DNA of 64,000 nt from Palsa-343 sp036269135 (GCA_036269135.1 DATASQ010000061.1:1-64000), one strand, 5' to 3'; shown: positions 43,654 through 52,283, numbered from the stretch's first letter. The notes: generated by a model from the sequence alone, not told the origin. Program-made: numbers and translations.

Positions 43654-44271
43654 ATGTACATCACCAGCCGGGATGCTCTGCTCGTCGTCGACGTGCAGAA
43701 TGATTTCTGTCCGGGCGGAGCCTTGCCTGTTCCGGACGGCGATGCCGCGATCAAGACGATTCGGGCAATCGCGCACCGGTTCGATCACATTTTGCTCACT
43801 CAGGACTGGCATCCTCCCGGCCACTGCTCGTTTGCATCCAGTCATGAGGGGCGAAAGCCATTCGATCTCGATTCCCTCTCGGGCGAACGCTTGTGGCCGG
43901 ACCATTGCGTGCAGGGAACACCAGGCGCTGACCTTCATCCGTCACTTCAGCTATTGATGGCAGAGTTACTCCTGCGCAAGGGATTCCGGAGGCAGATGGA
44001 TTCCTATTCGGCCTTCTTTGAAAACGATCATTCGACGCCGACGGGGCTGGCCGGGTATGCGCGAGAGCGCGGACTACAACGGTTCTATTTCGCCGGACTT
44101 GCCTTTGATTTCTGTGTCGGCTTTTCCGCGCTGGATGCCAGGCGTTGCGGCTTTGAGGCAGTGGTCATCCGGGACGCCTGCCGCGGGATCGACGCCGATG
44201 GATCGGTGGCGGCGATGGAGACGCAACTGGCGCGTGCCGGCGTGGCGCTGGTGGACAGCGGCGACCTATAA
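43654..44271 (+). CDS. pncA: Nicotinamidase (PncA-like)
   Basis: The 205-residue isochorismatase-fold hydrolase converts nicotinamide to nicotinate in NAD salvage. Catalytic triad D13 (LLVVDVQNDF), K109 (LLRKGF) and C154 (AFDFCVGFSALDA) are intact; metal ligands D51, H53 (TQDWHPPGH) and H84 (WPDHCVQGT) are present. The end overlaps the stop of the convergent HD-GYP gene by 6 bp. Confidence 0.93.
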   Translation: MYITSRDALLVVDVQNDFCPGGALPVPDGDAAIKTIRAIAHRFDHILLTQDWHPPGHCSFASSHEGRKPFDLDSLSGERLWPDHCVQGTPGADLHPSLQLLMAELLLRKGFRRQMDSYSAFFENDHSTPTGLAGYARERGLQRFYFAGLAFDFCVGFSALDARRCGFEAVVIRDACRGIDADGSVAAMETQLARAGVALVDSGDL

Positions 44272-45741
44272 AGCCAGAGCGCTTGCGTTTCTCGTATCCG
44301 AAGCGCCTGCATCGTGCGCATCGGCCTGCTGCCGCTCCGGGCAGACGCCCGGAATCAGCGCTTCGCAGCATTCCGGATCCATCTTGTGAGGAGCGTCGCG
44401 GAAAAGGAGCGCCAGTGCGTCCTCGTGGGTCATGCCGGGGCGATACGGGCGGTCTTCGGTGAGGGCGCCATAGACGTCGGCCACGGCAATGATCCGCGCT
44501 TCCAGCGAAAGCTGATCGGCGGTGAGACGGTGTGGATACCCGGAACCATCGAGCCGTTCATGATGCGCGCCGGCAATCTGCGCGAGTTCGTGAAAGGAGG
44601 CGATGCGGGAGAGGATTTCCTGGGTCAGGTGCGGATGCTCCTGAACCACCAGCCACTCCGATGCCGTGAGCGGGCTGGGTTTATCGAGGATGGAATTGGG
44701 AACGCGCAGCTTGCCCAGATCGTGCAGCAGCGCAGCGCGATTCACCAGTTGCTGCCGTTCGGGACTGAGACCCAGCCGACGGGCGATGCTGCCCGCAGCG
44801 GCGGTGACTCCGACCGAATGACGGAAGGTGAACGACGATTTGGCGTCCACTACATCGGCGAAAGCCTCACAAATCAGATCGACGTCGGCGGCTTCCAGGG
44901 AATGCACCTGATCCGGAGCGAGGTCGAGTGCGGCCGCCCGCGTCTCATGTTCCGGCGTCGTCGGCAGCGCATGCGCCCACAGACCGTGGCTGCGATGGAG
45001 GCGGGTCACCACGCGGACGAGGTCGGGATCGAACCAGCGGCCTGCCCGCTCGTGGAGCACCTGCAGAGCCCGGGCCATGCCCTGCTCCGTGGCGAAGACG
45101 TCCAGATGCTGGGCAACCGCCAGGATCCTGGAGGCCAGAGGGATCGCCTTGCCGGAGCGTCCTTCCGGATAGCCGCTGCCGTCCCAATGTTCGTCAAGCC
45201 CGCGCACCGCTTCCGCAGCGGTATCGCCGAGGCCGAGTTTGCGAAGAATGTGCGCGCCCCGATCGCAGCGGAGCGTGATCATCTCCTCGTTGTTGCGGTG
45301 CTGCGTGAGCCCGATGCGGACGATAGCGGCCGCGCGGCGCAGAGCGCCGGCTTCGGGAAAAACGTTGGTCCAGAGCAGCTTGAGGGTGGAGGCCTTCGGG
45401 TGCCCTGGCCGGGTCCAGTCTTCGAGCTTGACGCCCGCCTTGACTTGCCGCTCGTCGCCGCCCCCGATGATCTGGCATAGCCTGGCCGCATTGCTGCTGC
45501 AGCCAATGTCTTTCAGCAACAGCGCGTAATAGAGGTCGGCGCGTTGTTCCGCGGGGAGACGCAATTCTTCGGCGATGCGCATGCCGAACACACAGCTGCG
45601 CAGCGCGTGACCAGGCACGGCGCCTTCGGTGAGATCGAGGGCGAAGGAGAGGGCGGAGAGGATCTCCGCAAGAGAGATGTTCCGGTGGGTGTCAGAGGCT
45701 GGGAACGGAATGACCCGCGCTGGCGAGAGGACAGTAGCCAC
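44266..45741 (-). CDS. HD-GYP-domain protein with tandem HD domains
   Basis: A ~491-residue protein with two HD-like halves. The first (about 55-265) has LLLKDIGCSSNA and LDEHWDGSGYPEG; the second (about 290-480) is a fuller HD-GYP domain: ALLHDLGKLRVPNSILDKP, VQEHPHLT, GAHHERLDGSGYPH and AVADVYGALTEDRPYR. Such proteins hydrolyse c-di-GMP, though the metal ligands of the first copy look degenerate (LKDIG for LHDIG). The GTG at 45741 has AGGGAG 6 bases upstream, preferred over a codon at 45807. It follows ada, with a hairpin between them. Confidence 0.85.
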   Translation of the reverse strand: MATVLSPARVIPFPASDTHRNISLAEILSALSFALDLTEGAVPGHALRSCVFGMRIAEELRLPAEQRADLYYALLLKDIGCSSNAARLCQIIGGGDERQVKAGVKLEDWTRPGHPKASTLKLLWTNVFPEAGALRRAAAIVRIGLTQHRNNEEMITLRCDRGAHILRKLGLGDTAAEAVRGLDEHWDGSGYPEGRSGKAIPLASRILAVAQHLDVFATEQGMARALQVLHERAGRWFDPDLVRVVTRLHRSHGLWAHALPTTPEHETRAAALDLAPDQVHSLEAADVDLICEAFADVVDAKSSFTFRHSVGVTAAAGSIARRLGLSPERQQLVNRAALLHDLGKLRVPNSILDKPSPLTASEWLVVQEHPHLTQEILSRIASFHELAQIAGAHHERLDGSGYPHRLTADQLSLEARIIAVADVYGALTEDRPYRPGMTHEDALALLFRDAPHKMDPECCEALIPGVCPERQQADAHDAGASDTRNASALAL

Positions 45742-45787
45742 AAAATCTCCCTGGCGATCCTGCGAAAGGTTGAAGATAGCAGGATTG

Positions 45788-45836
45788 CCAGGAGCTGCAA
45801 CTCCCACAAAAGTTGGGAGTTACTGCAGTGTCCTGG
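45788..45836 (-). other. Extended hairpin between ada and the HD-GYP gene
   Basis: AACTCCCA (45799-45806) and TGGGAGTT (45814-45821) form the core stem; CTGC/GCAG and CCAGGA/TCCTGG extend it with small bulges. No T-run follows on the minus strand, so it is more likely an RNA-processing, stability or attenuation structure than a classical terminator. Confidence 0.5.
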
Positions 45837-45842
45837 CCAGCT

Positions 45843-46898
45843 TCAGCGACTTTGCCCCGCCGTTTTGGCCTCCAGTTCGAGGAGTTGCTCTTTCCGTTTC
45901 ACCCCCCAGCGGTAGCCCGTAGGCTTGCCGTCGCTGCCGATGACGCGATGGCAGGGGATCACAAGGGCCACGGGGTTCGTCGCGCAGGCTCGGGCCACCG
46001 CGCGCACCGCCGTTGGCTGCCCCAGGGACCGCGCCACCTGGCTGTACGTGCGAGTTTCCCCGCGCGGGATGCGACGGAGCGCCTCCCACACGCGCATCTG
46101 GAACGCCGTCGCGCGGAGGTCGAGAGGAAGGTCAATGCTGGCGGGATGAGTGGTGAACTGCGAGAGCACCGTCTGCAAACGAGGCTTGAGCCCAGGCTCA
46201 GGAAGAAGGGTCGCGGCGGGAAACTGCGCGCGCAGCTCGCGCGTGAGCTGCAATTCGCTGTCGCCGAGGATGACCGAACAGAGGCCCCGTTCGGTGGCGG
46301 CGATGAGCGTTTTGCCCAGGGCGCCGTCGCCGATCGCGTAGCCGATTTGCATACCCTTGCCGCCAGCGCGGAACTTGCCCGGAGCCATACCGAGCTGGGC
46401 ATTCTCGTAGGCGCGTCCGGGGCCGGAGTAGCCGGCGTCGTAGATGGCGTCCGTCACCCGGGCTGTGCCGGTGGCGAGCTCTTTACGAAAGGAAGCGGCG
46501 CGACGCTGACGCTGGTATTGCGCGGGCGTGATGCCGAGCACGCGCTGGAAGGCGCGCTCAATAGTAAAAGGACTGCGGCCGGTCGTGCGGGCAAGCTCCT
46601 CAAGCGTAACCGGGCGATCCGTGCTGAGCTTCGCGGAAACGTCTTCGACCAGAGCGGCGTCCGCGTGGGGCAATTGTGGGCGGCAGCGGCGGCAGGGTCG
46701 ATAACCAGCGCCGATTGCCGCGTTGGAGTCGGGAAAGAAGACCACGTGGGTTCGCGCCGGACGGCGGCTGGGGCAGGTGGGACGGCAGAAGACTCCGGTC
46801 GTTTTCACCGCGTAGACCATCTCGGCATCGGCGGCGGGATCACGGGCCAGAACTGCGGCCCAGGCCTGATCTTCGGGAAGCATAACGGCTGGCATCAT
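45843..46898 (-). CDS. ada: Bifunctional Ada: methylphosphotriester acceptor, AraC-type regulator and O6-methylguanine-DNA methyltransferase
   Basis: The 351-residue protein has all three Ada parts. N-terminal zinc domain: C38 (acceptor) and C42 in GVFCRPTCPSR, C69 and C72 in RPCRRCRP. AraC-like helix-turn-helix (about 85-175; GRSPFTIERAFQRVLGITPAQYQRQ). C-terminal methyltransferase (about 185-340) with acceptor C316 in VIPCHRV. It repairs alkylated DNA and, once methylated, activates the ada regulon. It begins with ATGATG at 46898. Confidence 0.95.
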   Translation of the reverse strand: MMPAVMLPEDQAWAAVLARDPAADAEMVYAVKTTGVFCRPTCPSRRPARTHVVFFPDSNAAIGAGYRPCRRCRPQLPHADAALVEDVSAKLSTDRPVTLEELARTTGRSPFTIERAFQRVLGITPAQYQRQRRAASFRKELATGTARVTDAIYDAGYSGPGRAYENAQLGMAPGKFRAGGKGMQIGYAIGDGALGKTLIAATERGLCSVILGDSELQLTRELRAQFPAATLLPEPGLKPRLQTVLSQFTTHPASIDLPLDLRATAFQMRVWEALRRIPRGETRTYSQVARSLGQPTAVRAVARACATNPVALVIPCHRVIGSDGKPTGYRWGVKRKEQLLELEAKTAGQSR

Positions 46899-47016
46899 GG
46901 TACTCGACTCCTTCGAAGAAGAGCATGACAGGCGCGTGGCGGACGGACACTCCGGAAATTGCGGGCAAACTGCCGGTGCGAATGCGGAGAGTCGGCCTGA
47001 GATGACCGGATCCGGT

Positions 47017-47145
47017 CTACCAGCGCCACCAGCCGAGCGGAAAGATGGCGTGCCAGTCAGCGCGGAAAAGCGTCAGCGCCAGGATGAGTGCAGCGAGGAT
47101 CAGAATCCCGGCGGCCTGCTGGCGGCGCACTCGGGCCTGCGTCAT
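47017..47145 (-). CDS. 42-residue single-helix membrane peptide coupled to the TonB-like gene
   Basis: A short frame, MTQARVRRQQAAGILILAAL followed by ILALTLFRADWHAIFPLGWWRW, has a basic N-terminus, one transmembrane helix (about 12-28) and a Trp-rich tail. Its ATG overlaps the stop of the TonB-like gene in a 4-bp ATGA, a strong sign of translational coupling. No family is known to me. It could assist the TonB-like protein in the membrane. Confidence 0.6.
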   Translation of the reverse strand: MTQARVRRQQAAGILILAALILALTLFRADWHAIFPLGWWRW

Positions 47146-48269
47146 TGGTCGCCCGGCTCGATGTTGTAGAGGAAGTAGAAGCGCAGCTCCAGAAATGGAC
47201 CTTTAAACTGCTTCGGGAGCGGGGGGAACGGCGAGGCGCCGGTGATGCCGGCCCAGGCGGAGCGGTCGAGCGCCACGTCGCCGGAGGGGCTTTCCAGCTG
47301 CATGCTCTCCACACTGCCGTCCGGCAGAATGCGGAAGCGGATGAGGACCTTGCCCTGCTTGTTGATCGGTGCCCGCGCCTCTTCCGGGATCAGGGGGTAC
47401 CAGGCACGCTTCGTATCCCAGATGACACGCTGGATATAAGGGCCAAAATCGACACCCATGGTGTCGCTGAGGATGTCGACCGCGCCCTGCATGCCCTGGT
47501 GCTGCGGATTCGCGCCCTGACCCATATCGCCGCCGTACTGGCCGGAGCGGCCCTGCATGGCCTGGCGCATCGCCTGCTGCAATTGCTGGTTAGGATCGGC
47601 GGCACCGGTCCGGAAGGTCGGCTGAGGCGCCATGGGCGGCGCTTCCAGCTTCGCCTGGTTATTCTGCGGCAGAGGCTGGGCGGGCGGTGTGGGCGGCTTT
47701 TGTTGCGCCACCTGGGGCTGGGGCGGCGCCGGCGCGGGCGGCTGCTGGGCAGGCGCGGGAGTCGGAACCGGCGGTCCGGCGCGGCGCATCGCTTCCAGCT
47801 CCCGCAGCGTCTTGCGGTCCAGCGTGGGGTGCTGCGACTCGGCGAGGCGATCCTTGTCGGAGATGACGTTCGTCGGCTTCGGCCTGACCTTCTTCAGCGC
47901 GTCGGGCGGCAAATCCAGGAAGGTGAGGTCCTTCTGGCGCTGCTTCATGACGACCGAAGGATCGACGACGCGAACGTGGTAGATGTACTTCGGCCCATAG
48001 ATCAGATACCAGGCGATGACCATGTGGATGATGAGGGCGATCCACAACTTTTCGCGCAGGCTGGCCCAGCTGCGTGTGCCTTCCAGCTCGTCGATGACGT
48101 GCAGCAGATCGGTGTGGTCCAGACCCTCGTAGCGGCTGCGGCGCAGCACACGGGTCGGGGAGCCACCTGAGTCTTGTTGGGATTCCGCTGATTCGTCGGA
48201 CTCGCTGTCGCTGGCAAACTCCTCCTCCAGCGGGTCGAGCGGCTCAGTTGGGGTGATACGAATCGGCAT
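47142..48269 (-). CDS. TonB/TolA-like envelope protein
   Basis: The 375-residue protein has a long cytoplasmic N-region (about 1-78), a single transmembrane helix (about 79-92; WIALIIHMVIAWYLIYG), a Pro/Gln-rich periplasmic stretch (about 165-235) and a C-terminal TonB-like domain with VLIRFRILPDGSVESMQLESPSGDVALDRSAW (about 310-341). It probably links inner-membrane energy to outer-membrane receptors, perhaps the receptor in this window. ExbB/ExbD genes are not adjacent, and the N-terminal region is longer than in usual TonB. Confidence 0.8.
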   Translation of the reverse strand: MPIRITPTEPLDPLEEEFASDSESDESAESQQDSGGSPTRVLRRSRYEGLDHTDLLHVIDELEGTRSWASLREKLWIALIIHMVIAWYLIYGPKYIYHVRVVDPSVVMKQRQKDLTFLDLPPDALKKVRPKPTNVISDKDRLAESQHPTLDRKTLRELEAMRRAGPPVPTPAPAQQPPAPAPPQPQVAQQKPPTPPAQPLPQNNQAKLEAPPMAPQPTFRTGAADPNQQLQQAMRQAMQGRSGQYGGDMGQGANPQHQGMQGAVDILSDTMGVDFGPYIQRVIWDTKRAWYPLIPEEARAPINKQGKVLIRFRILPDGSVESMQLESPSGDVALDRSAWAGITGASPFPPLPKQFKGPFLELRFYFLYNIEPGDQ

Positions 48270-48419
48270 TCCGGGGTGACTTCAGTTAATGCGCGGCTGC
48301 AACCGGGCCCCAGGCTGCTGTCAGGCAGCGCTGCAGGGTGAAGCGGGAACGCCACGGATTCTTTCAGACTATTTTCTCATCAAAAGGGCGGAAAGCTGCC
48401 TGTTTGTACAATCGAATTC

Positions 48420-48986
48420 GTGACGTCCGATTCCAGGAACGCATCCTCCCGCAACGCGGGAGTGATCACGATCAGCGACGCATGCTTCCGAGGTTTGCGC
48501 GAGGACCTTTCCGGCCCCGCGGTGACTCGGACGTTAGACGCGGCGGGATGGGAAACAGTGTTGCACCTTACGGTTCCAGACGAACAAAGGGTGATCGAAG
48601 ACGCAATCCGGAACGCCGCCCAGGCCGCGGGGCTGGTGGTTACCACAGGCGGAACCGGCATTGCTGCCCGGGACGTAACGCCGGAAGCGACCCGGGCGGT
48701 CTGCGACCGTCTGCTGGAAGGGGTGGCGGAGCTGATGCGGGCGGAGGGACGACGCGCGACCCCGATGGCGGTTCTGAGCCGTGGGGTTTGCGGCACGGTG
48801 GGCACATCGCTCGTGCTGAATCTGCCGGGCAGTCCGGCTGGCGCGGTGAGTTCGCTCGAGGCAGCGCTGCCGGTGCTGCCGCATGCCGTCGATCTGCTGG
48901 AAGGCAGGACGGAGCATCGCCTAGAAGGCGAAGGCGCGGCATCCGATGAGGCAACGAGAAGCACGAGAAAGGTTGAACGCTCCTGA
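48420..48986 (+). CDS. Molybdopterin biosynthesis protein MogA/MoaB family
   Basis: The 188-residue protein has the MPT-binding fold: VITISDACFRGLREDLSGP (about 15-33), VTTGGTGIAARDVTPEATRAV (about 74-94) and GTVGTSLVLNLPGSPAGA (about 123-140), the last two with the MPT-binding GGTG and NLPGSP motifs. It adenylylates molybdopterin or supports molybdenum insertion. The start is a GTG. The downstream DedA-like gene overlaps its stop by 4 bp. No other Mo-cofactor genes are in the window. Confidence 0.9.
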   Translation: MTSDSRNASSRNAGVITISDACFRGLREDLSGPAVTRTLDAAGWETVLHLTVPDEQRVIEDAIRNAAQAAGLVVTTGGTGIAARDVTPEATRAVCDRLLEGVAELMRAEGRRATPMAVLSRGVCGTVGTSLVLNLPGSPAGAVSSLEAALPVLPHAVDLLEGRTEHRLEGEGAASDEATRSTRKVERS

Positions 48987-49618
48987 AATCCCTCTTCAGC
49001 AAGTTCACCCGGTTTACCCACTGGATTCAGCACGTCCTGCTGCCCTTTGGGCCATGGGGAATTTTGCTGGCCTCGTTTATCGATTCGGCCTCGCTGCCGC
49101 TTCCCATCGATGTGCTGGTGGCCGGATGGGCCTGGGCGGACCGTCAGCACTTTTATGTCTATGCCCTGCTGGCGGCGGTGGGATCGGCGCTGGGCGGCCT
49201 GGTTCCCTTCCTGCTGGGGCGCGCCGGCGGCGAACTATTCCTGCTGAAGCGGATCGACCGGGCGCGGTTCGAGGCGCTCCGCAATCGGTTCGAGAAGCAG
49301 GAATTCCTGGCGATCATGGTTCCGTCGCTGATGCCGCCACCCACCACCTGGAAGCTGTTCGTATTCGCGGCGGGCGTATTCGAGATGCGCACCGTCACCT
49401 TCATGCTGGCGGTCTTTGTGGGCAGGCTGATTCGCTTCGAGGTTGAGAGCCTTCTGGTGATCCAGTACGGACCCCAGATCGTGAATGCCATCGGCGATCT
49501 GGCCAGGAGGCACCTTGTGCTGACTCTGGTGGTGCTGGCGCTGGTTTTTGGCGGGCTGGGCTGGTGGATTTGGCGGAAGCTGCGGCGCAGAGAACCGGGC
49601 TCGTCAGCCGGGGCCTGA
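48983..49618 (+). CDS. DedA/VTT-domain membrane protein, probable CTG start
   Basis: The ~211-residue protein opens LKSLFSKFTRFTHWIQHVLL, then PFGPWGILLASFIDSASLPLPIDVLVAGW, a typical DedA/VTT (SNARE-associated) beginning, followed by VGSALGGLVPFLLGRAGG, EFLAIMVPSLMPPPTTWKLFVFAAGVFEM and a C-terminal helix with a basic tail. No ATG, GTG or TTG lies before the conserved N-terminus; a CTG at 48983 overlaps the mogA stop (CTGA) and has AAAGG 9 bases upstream. The next usual start (TTG 49064) would cut off the conserved part. Family members move lipids or keep membrane potential. Confidence 0.7.
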   Translation: MKSLFSKFTRFTHWIQHVLLPFGPWGILLASFIDSASLPLPIDVLVAGWAWADRQHFYVYALLAAVGSALGGLVPFLLGRAGGELFLLKRIDRARFEALRNRFEKQEFLAIMVPSLMPPPTTWKLFVFAAGVFEMRTVTFMLAVFVGRLIRFEVESLLVIQYGPQIVNAIGDLARRHLVLTLVVLALVFGGLGWWIWRKLRRREPGSSAGA

Positions 49619-49620
49619 GG

Positions 49621-49738
49621 GGCACCCCCCACCCCCCCTGGGGTGAGGGCCTCAAGAACTACTTTGTTTTCAATTCAACGAGGGTAATACCCTGAGGGTA
49701 TTACCCTCGCTTTGCACCGTTTGTTATGCATCGCTCCA
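49621..49738. repeat. Palindromic intergenic repeat element, copy 2 (inverted)
   Basis: Reverse complement of the element at 37685-37797: ACCCCCCACCCCCCCTGGGG, then a perfect 31-nt palindrome with 15-bp arms (49679-49709, containing AGGGTAATACCCT and AGGGTATTACCCT), TTTGCAC and ATGCATCGCTCC. It lies between convergent genes and could act as a bidirectional terminator. Confidence 0.88.
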
Positions 49739-49775
49739 GGACGAAAAGCAGGCAACAGGGAGTCGGGAGCCGTCG

Positions 49776-50114
49776 TCAGTAGGGCTGGTTCTTCCAGATG
49801 AAGGGCACAAAGTCGTTCACCAGGAACCACGACAGCAGGAACATGATTGCGATCAGGCTCACGCCCCAGAAGAAGAGGCGGACGGGCAGGGTGCGCATGA
49901 GCGGCGGCACGGGTTCGGGGTCGAATTTCCGGTTGGGGATCTCAAACAGGAGGCCGCTGGCGAAACAGACGCTGGCGGTGAGCCCGAGGGTGGCCAATGC
50001 GGAGAGGAGGCGATCCTGCCAGCCCATGCCGGGAACAAAGAACGCGTGGACGAGCAGCACGTAGAGGGACAGGATGCTTCCGGTCAGTCCGAAGAATTTG
50101 GCAACCTGCAGCAT
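49776..50114 (-). CDS. Small membrane protein, three helices
   Basis: A 112-residue protein with three hydrophobic segments: FGLTGSILSLYVLLVHAFFV, LLSALATLGLTASVCFASGLLF and LFFWGVSLIAIMFLLSWFLV. No family recognised. It starts 23 bp after the xylulokinase stop with GAGG upstream, so it probably shares that transcript. Confidence 0.72.
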   Translation of the reverse strand: MLQVAKFFGLTGSILSLYVLLVHAFFVPGMGWQDRLLSALATLGLTASVCFASGLLFEIPNRKFDPEPVPPLMRTLPVRLFFWGVSLIAIMFLLSWFLVNDFVPFIWKNQPY

Positions 50115-50137
50115 GGGATTGCCTCGTTCGCCACCGC

Positions 50138-51622
50138 TTACCCGCGGATGCCTTTCAGGGCCGGATACACGCGGCGATAGCCCGCATACCCCTCAGCATA
50201 CCGCTGGACGAGCTGCGGATCCGGCTGCATTGTCTCGGCAACGGTGATGCCGGCAGCACAGGCTGCTTCCAGATCCGTCCAGCCGCCGGCGCCCACGCCA
50301 GCCAGCAACGCGGCGCCAAAGGCTCCGCCTTCTTCCGCGGTGAGCCGTTCGCAGGGATAGCCGTAGATGTTGGCCTGAATCGTCCGCCACAGGGATCCGC
50401 GCGCCCCTCCGCCACCAAGACGAACGCCTTTTACCGGAATCCCGAGCTCGGAGAAGAGGGTGAACGTGTCCTTCAGCGAGTACGCCACGCCTTCGAGGAC
50501 CGCACGGGTGAAGTGGGCGCGCGTTGTCGTCGCGGTGATCCCGACAAAAGCCGCGGTGGCCTGCGAGTCGAGGTGGGGGGTGCGTTCGCCGAGGAGATAC
50601 GGGGTCCACAGCAGGCCGTCGCTGCCGGCCGGAACTTTGGCGGCGTCGGCGGTGAGCTGATCGTAGGTCTGGTCCGGAGCCAGCGTCTCCCGCAACCAGC
50701 GCAGCGACAAGCCGGCGGCCTGGGTCACGCCCATCACATGCCACCGGCCCGGTACGGCGTGGCAAAAGGTGTGCAGGCGTCCGTGCGGATCGCGCGTGGG
50801 CGCCGCGGTGGCCGCGAAAACCACGCCTGAAGTGCCGATGGTAGCGGACACTGACCCCGGTTGCAGGATGCCCATGCCCACCGCACCGGCTCCCTGATCG
50901 CCGGCTCCGGCGGCGACGGGCGTGCCTGCGGTCAGGCCCGTGAGCCCGGCGGCTTCGGAGCTGATCTTTGCGCAGATGTCTGGTGATTCGAACAGCTCCG
51001 GCAGCCAGCTTTCCGGAATCCCCGCGACTTTTGCGACTTCCGTTGACCAACGCCGGTGCGCGACGTCGAGCAACAGGGTGCCGGAGGCTTCGTGCACGTC
51101 GATGGCATACGTGCCGGTCAGGCGGTAGCGCACGTAATCCTTGGGACACATGATGTGGGCGATCTTCGCGAAGATTTCCGGCTCGTGATCCCGAACCCAC
51201 AGCAGCTTGGTGAGGGTGAAGTTCGGCAGCGCGGGGTTCGCGGTCAGCTCGATCAGCTTTTCCCTGCCCTTTTCGCCGCCGCCGAACTGATCGTGGAGCC
51301 AGTCGCATTGCGGGCCGGTACGCTGATCGCACCAGATGAGCGACGGCCGCAGAACCTTGCCCTCTTTGTCGAGCATGACGGCGCCGTGCATCTGGCCGGT
51401 GAGGCCGACGGCGTGGATGCGTACGCCGGGAACGGCGGCGATGACTTCGTGGATGGCCTGCTGCGCGGCGCGCCACCAGTCTTCGGGATCCTGCTCGGCC
51501 CAGCCGGGGTGTGGCGTGCGAAAGGGCTGGTGCTCGCTGGAGGCAGAGGCGATCAGCTGTCCCTTTTCATCCACCAGGACGGCGCGCGTGCCGCCTGTGC
51601 CCACATCCAATCCCAAAAACAC
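50138..51622 (-). CDS. xylB: Xylulokinase (FGGY family)
   Basis: The 494-residue kinase phosphorylates xylulose. The N-terminal phosphate motif is FLGLDVGTGGTRAVLVDEKG (residues 2-21); VGLTGQMHGAVMLDKEGKVLRPSLIW with WCDQRT follows; GAGDQGAGAVGMG (about 255) and, in the C-terminal domain, VRLGGGGARGSLWR (about 408). The GTG at 51622 has GGAGAG upstream and starts at the phosphate-binding strand; an upstream in-frame codon at 51709 adds an unlikely tail. No xylose isomerase or transporter is nearby. Confidence 0.93.
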   Translation of the reverse strand: MFLGLDVGTGGTRAVLVDEKGQLIASASSEHQPFRTPHPGWAEQDPEDWWRAAQQAIHEVIAAVPGVRIHAVGLTGQMHGAVMLDKEGKVLRPSLIWCDQRTGPQCDWLHDQFGGGEKGREKLIELTANPALPNFTLTKLLWVRDHEPEIFAKIAHIMCPKDYVRYRLTGTYAIDVHEASGTLLLDVAHRRWSTEVAKVAGIPESWLPELFESPDICAKISSEAAGLTGLTAGTPVAAGAGDQGAGAVGMGILQPGSVSATIGTSGVVFAATAAPTRDPHGRLHTFCHAVPGRWHVMGVTQAAGLSLRWLRETLAPDQTYDQLTADAAKVPAGSDGLLWTPYLLGERTPHLDSQATAAFVGITATTTRAHFTRAVLEGVAYSLKDTFTLFSELGIPVKGVRLGGGGARGSLWRTIQANIYGYPCERLTAEEGGAFGAALLAGVGAGGWTDLEAACAAGITVAETMQPDPQLVQRYAEGYAGYRRVYPALKGIRG

Positions 51623-52283
51623 GGCTGCTCTCCAGGATAAATCGGTGTACTCAAAACACCCAACACTGTAGCAGAGACGCGGGGCTGTCCTCGAAGTTGA
51701 TCGAACCACCTGGGGAAGCGTGTGCAGGAAAAGCAGCCCTCAGGGGCTAAAGCCCATTTGATTTTGCGTTGTTTGCGGCACGACTGAACAGGCTGCGGAA
51801 AAATTGCGCATCAGTGAGGAAAGCATCCCTCAGCGGCTAAAACCGGATCCATTCTGCGATCTTTATGGCACAGCTGAAGCTGTGCCCTTTCAAAGTGACG
51901 GTTTTTCAGCAAGCTGCGAAGCGATGGCCTGACACAAAAGCTCCGGGGCTGAAGCCCAATTCTCCTGGAGCGCCTTATTCCACGGGTTAAAAATCCGTGG
52001 CTTTCTCCGTTATGCCGCTGCGCGGCATCGCTGCGCAAGGGGCTGAAGCCCGCTCAGTCCTGGGCTTCTTGCGGCACGGCTGAAGCCACGCCCTGACACA
52101 AGAGCCTTGGCTTCTGGCGATTTTTCCGCAAGCTGTGAAGTCGTGCCCTGGTACAAAATCTGTTGCATAAATCTCGCAGCATTCGGTGTTTTCTTCGATT
52201 GCTCAAGACTTCTGCCTTTATTTTGTCTTGCCATCTGGAGGCAAATCTCATCGCCCGTGCGTCCGCGTCCCGACATTCGCTGC
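51623..52283. other. Intergenic region with many short palindromes
   Basis: About 661 bp without a convincing gene. It is filled with short hairpins around the words GGGGCTGAAGCCC and GGCACRGCTGAAGCYGTGCC. The most perfect are at 51867-51886 and a long one across CCACGGGTTAAAAATCCGTGG (51977-51997). CTGACACAA followed by AAGCT or GAGCC occurs twice. These look like degenerate copies of one repeat family. Confidence 0.65.
51867..51886. repeat. 20-bp hairpin GGCACAGCT..AGCTGTGCC
   Basis: A 9-bp perfect stem with a 2-nt centre, matching the one at 35185-35204 in 18 of 20 outer and inner positions by eye. It is one of several related palindromes in this gap. Confidence 0.7.
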
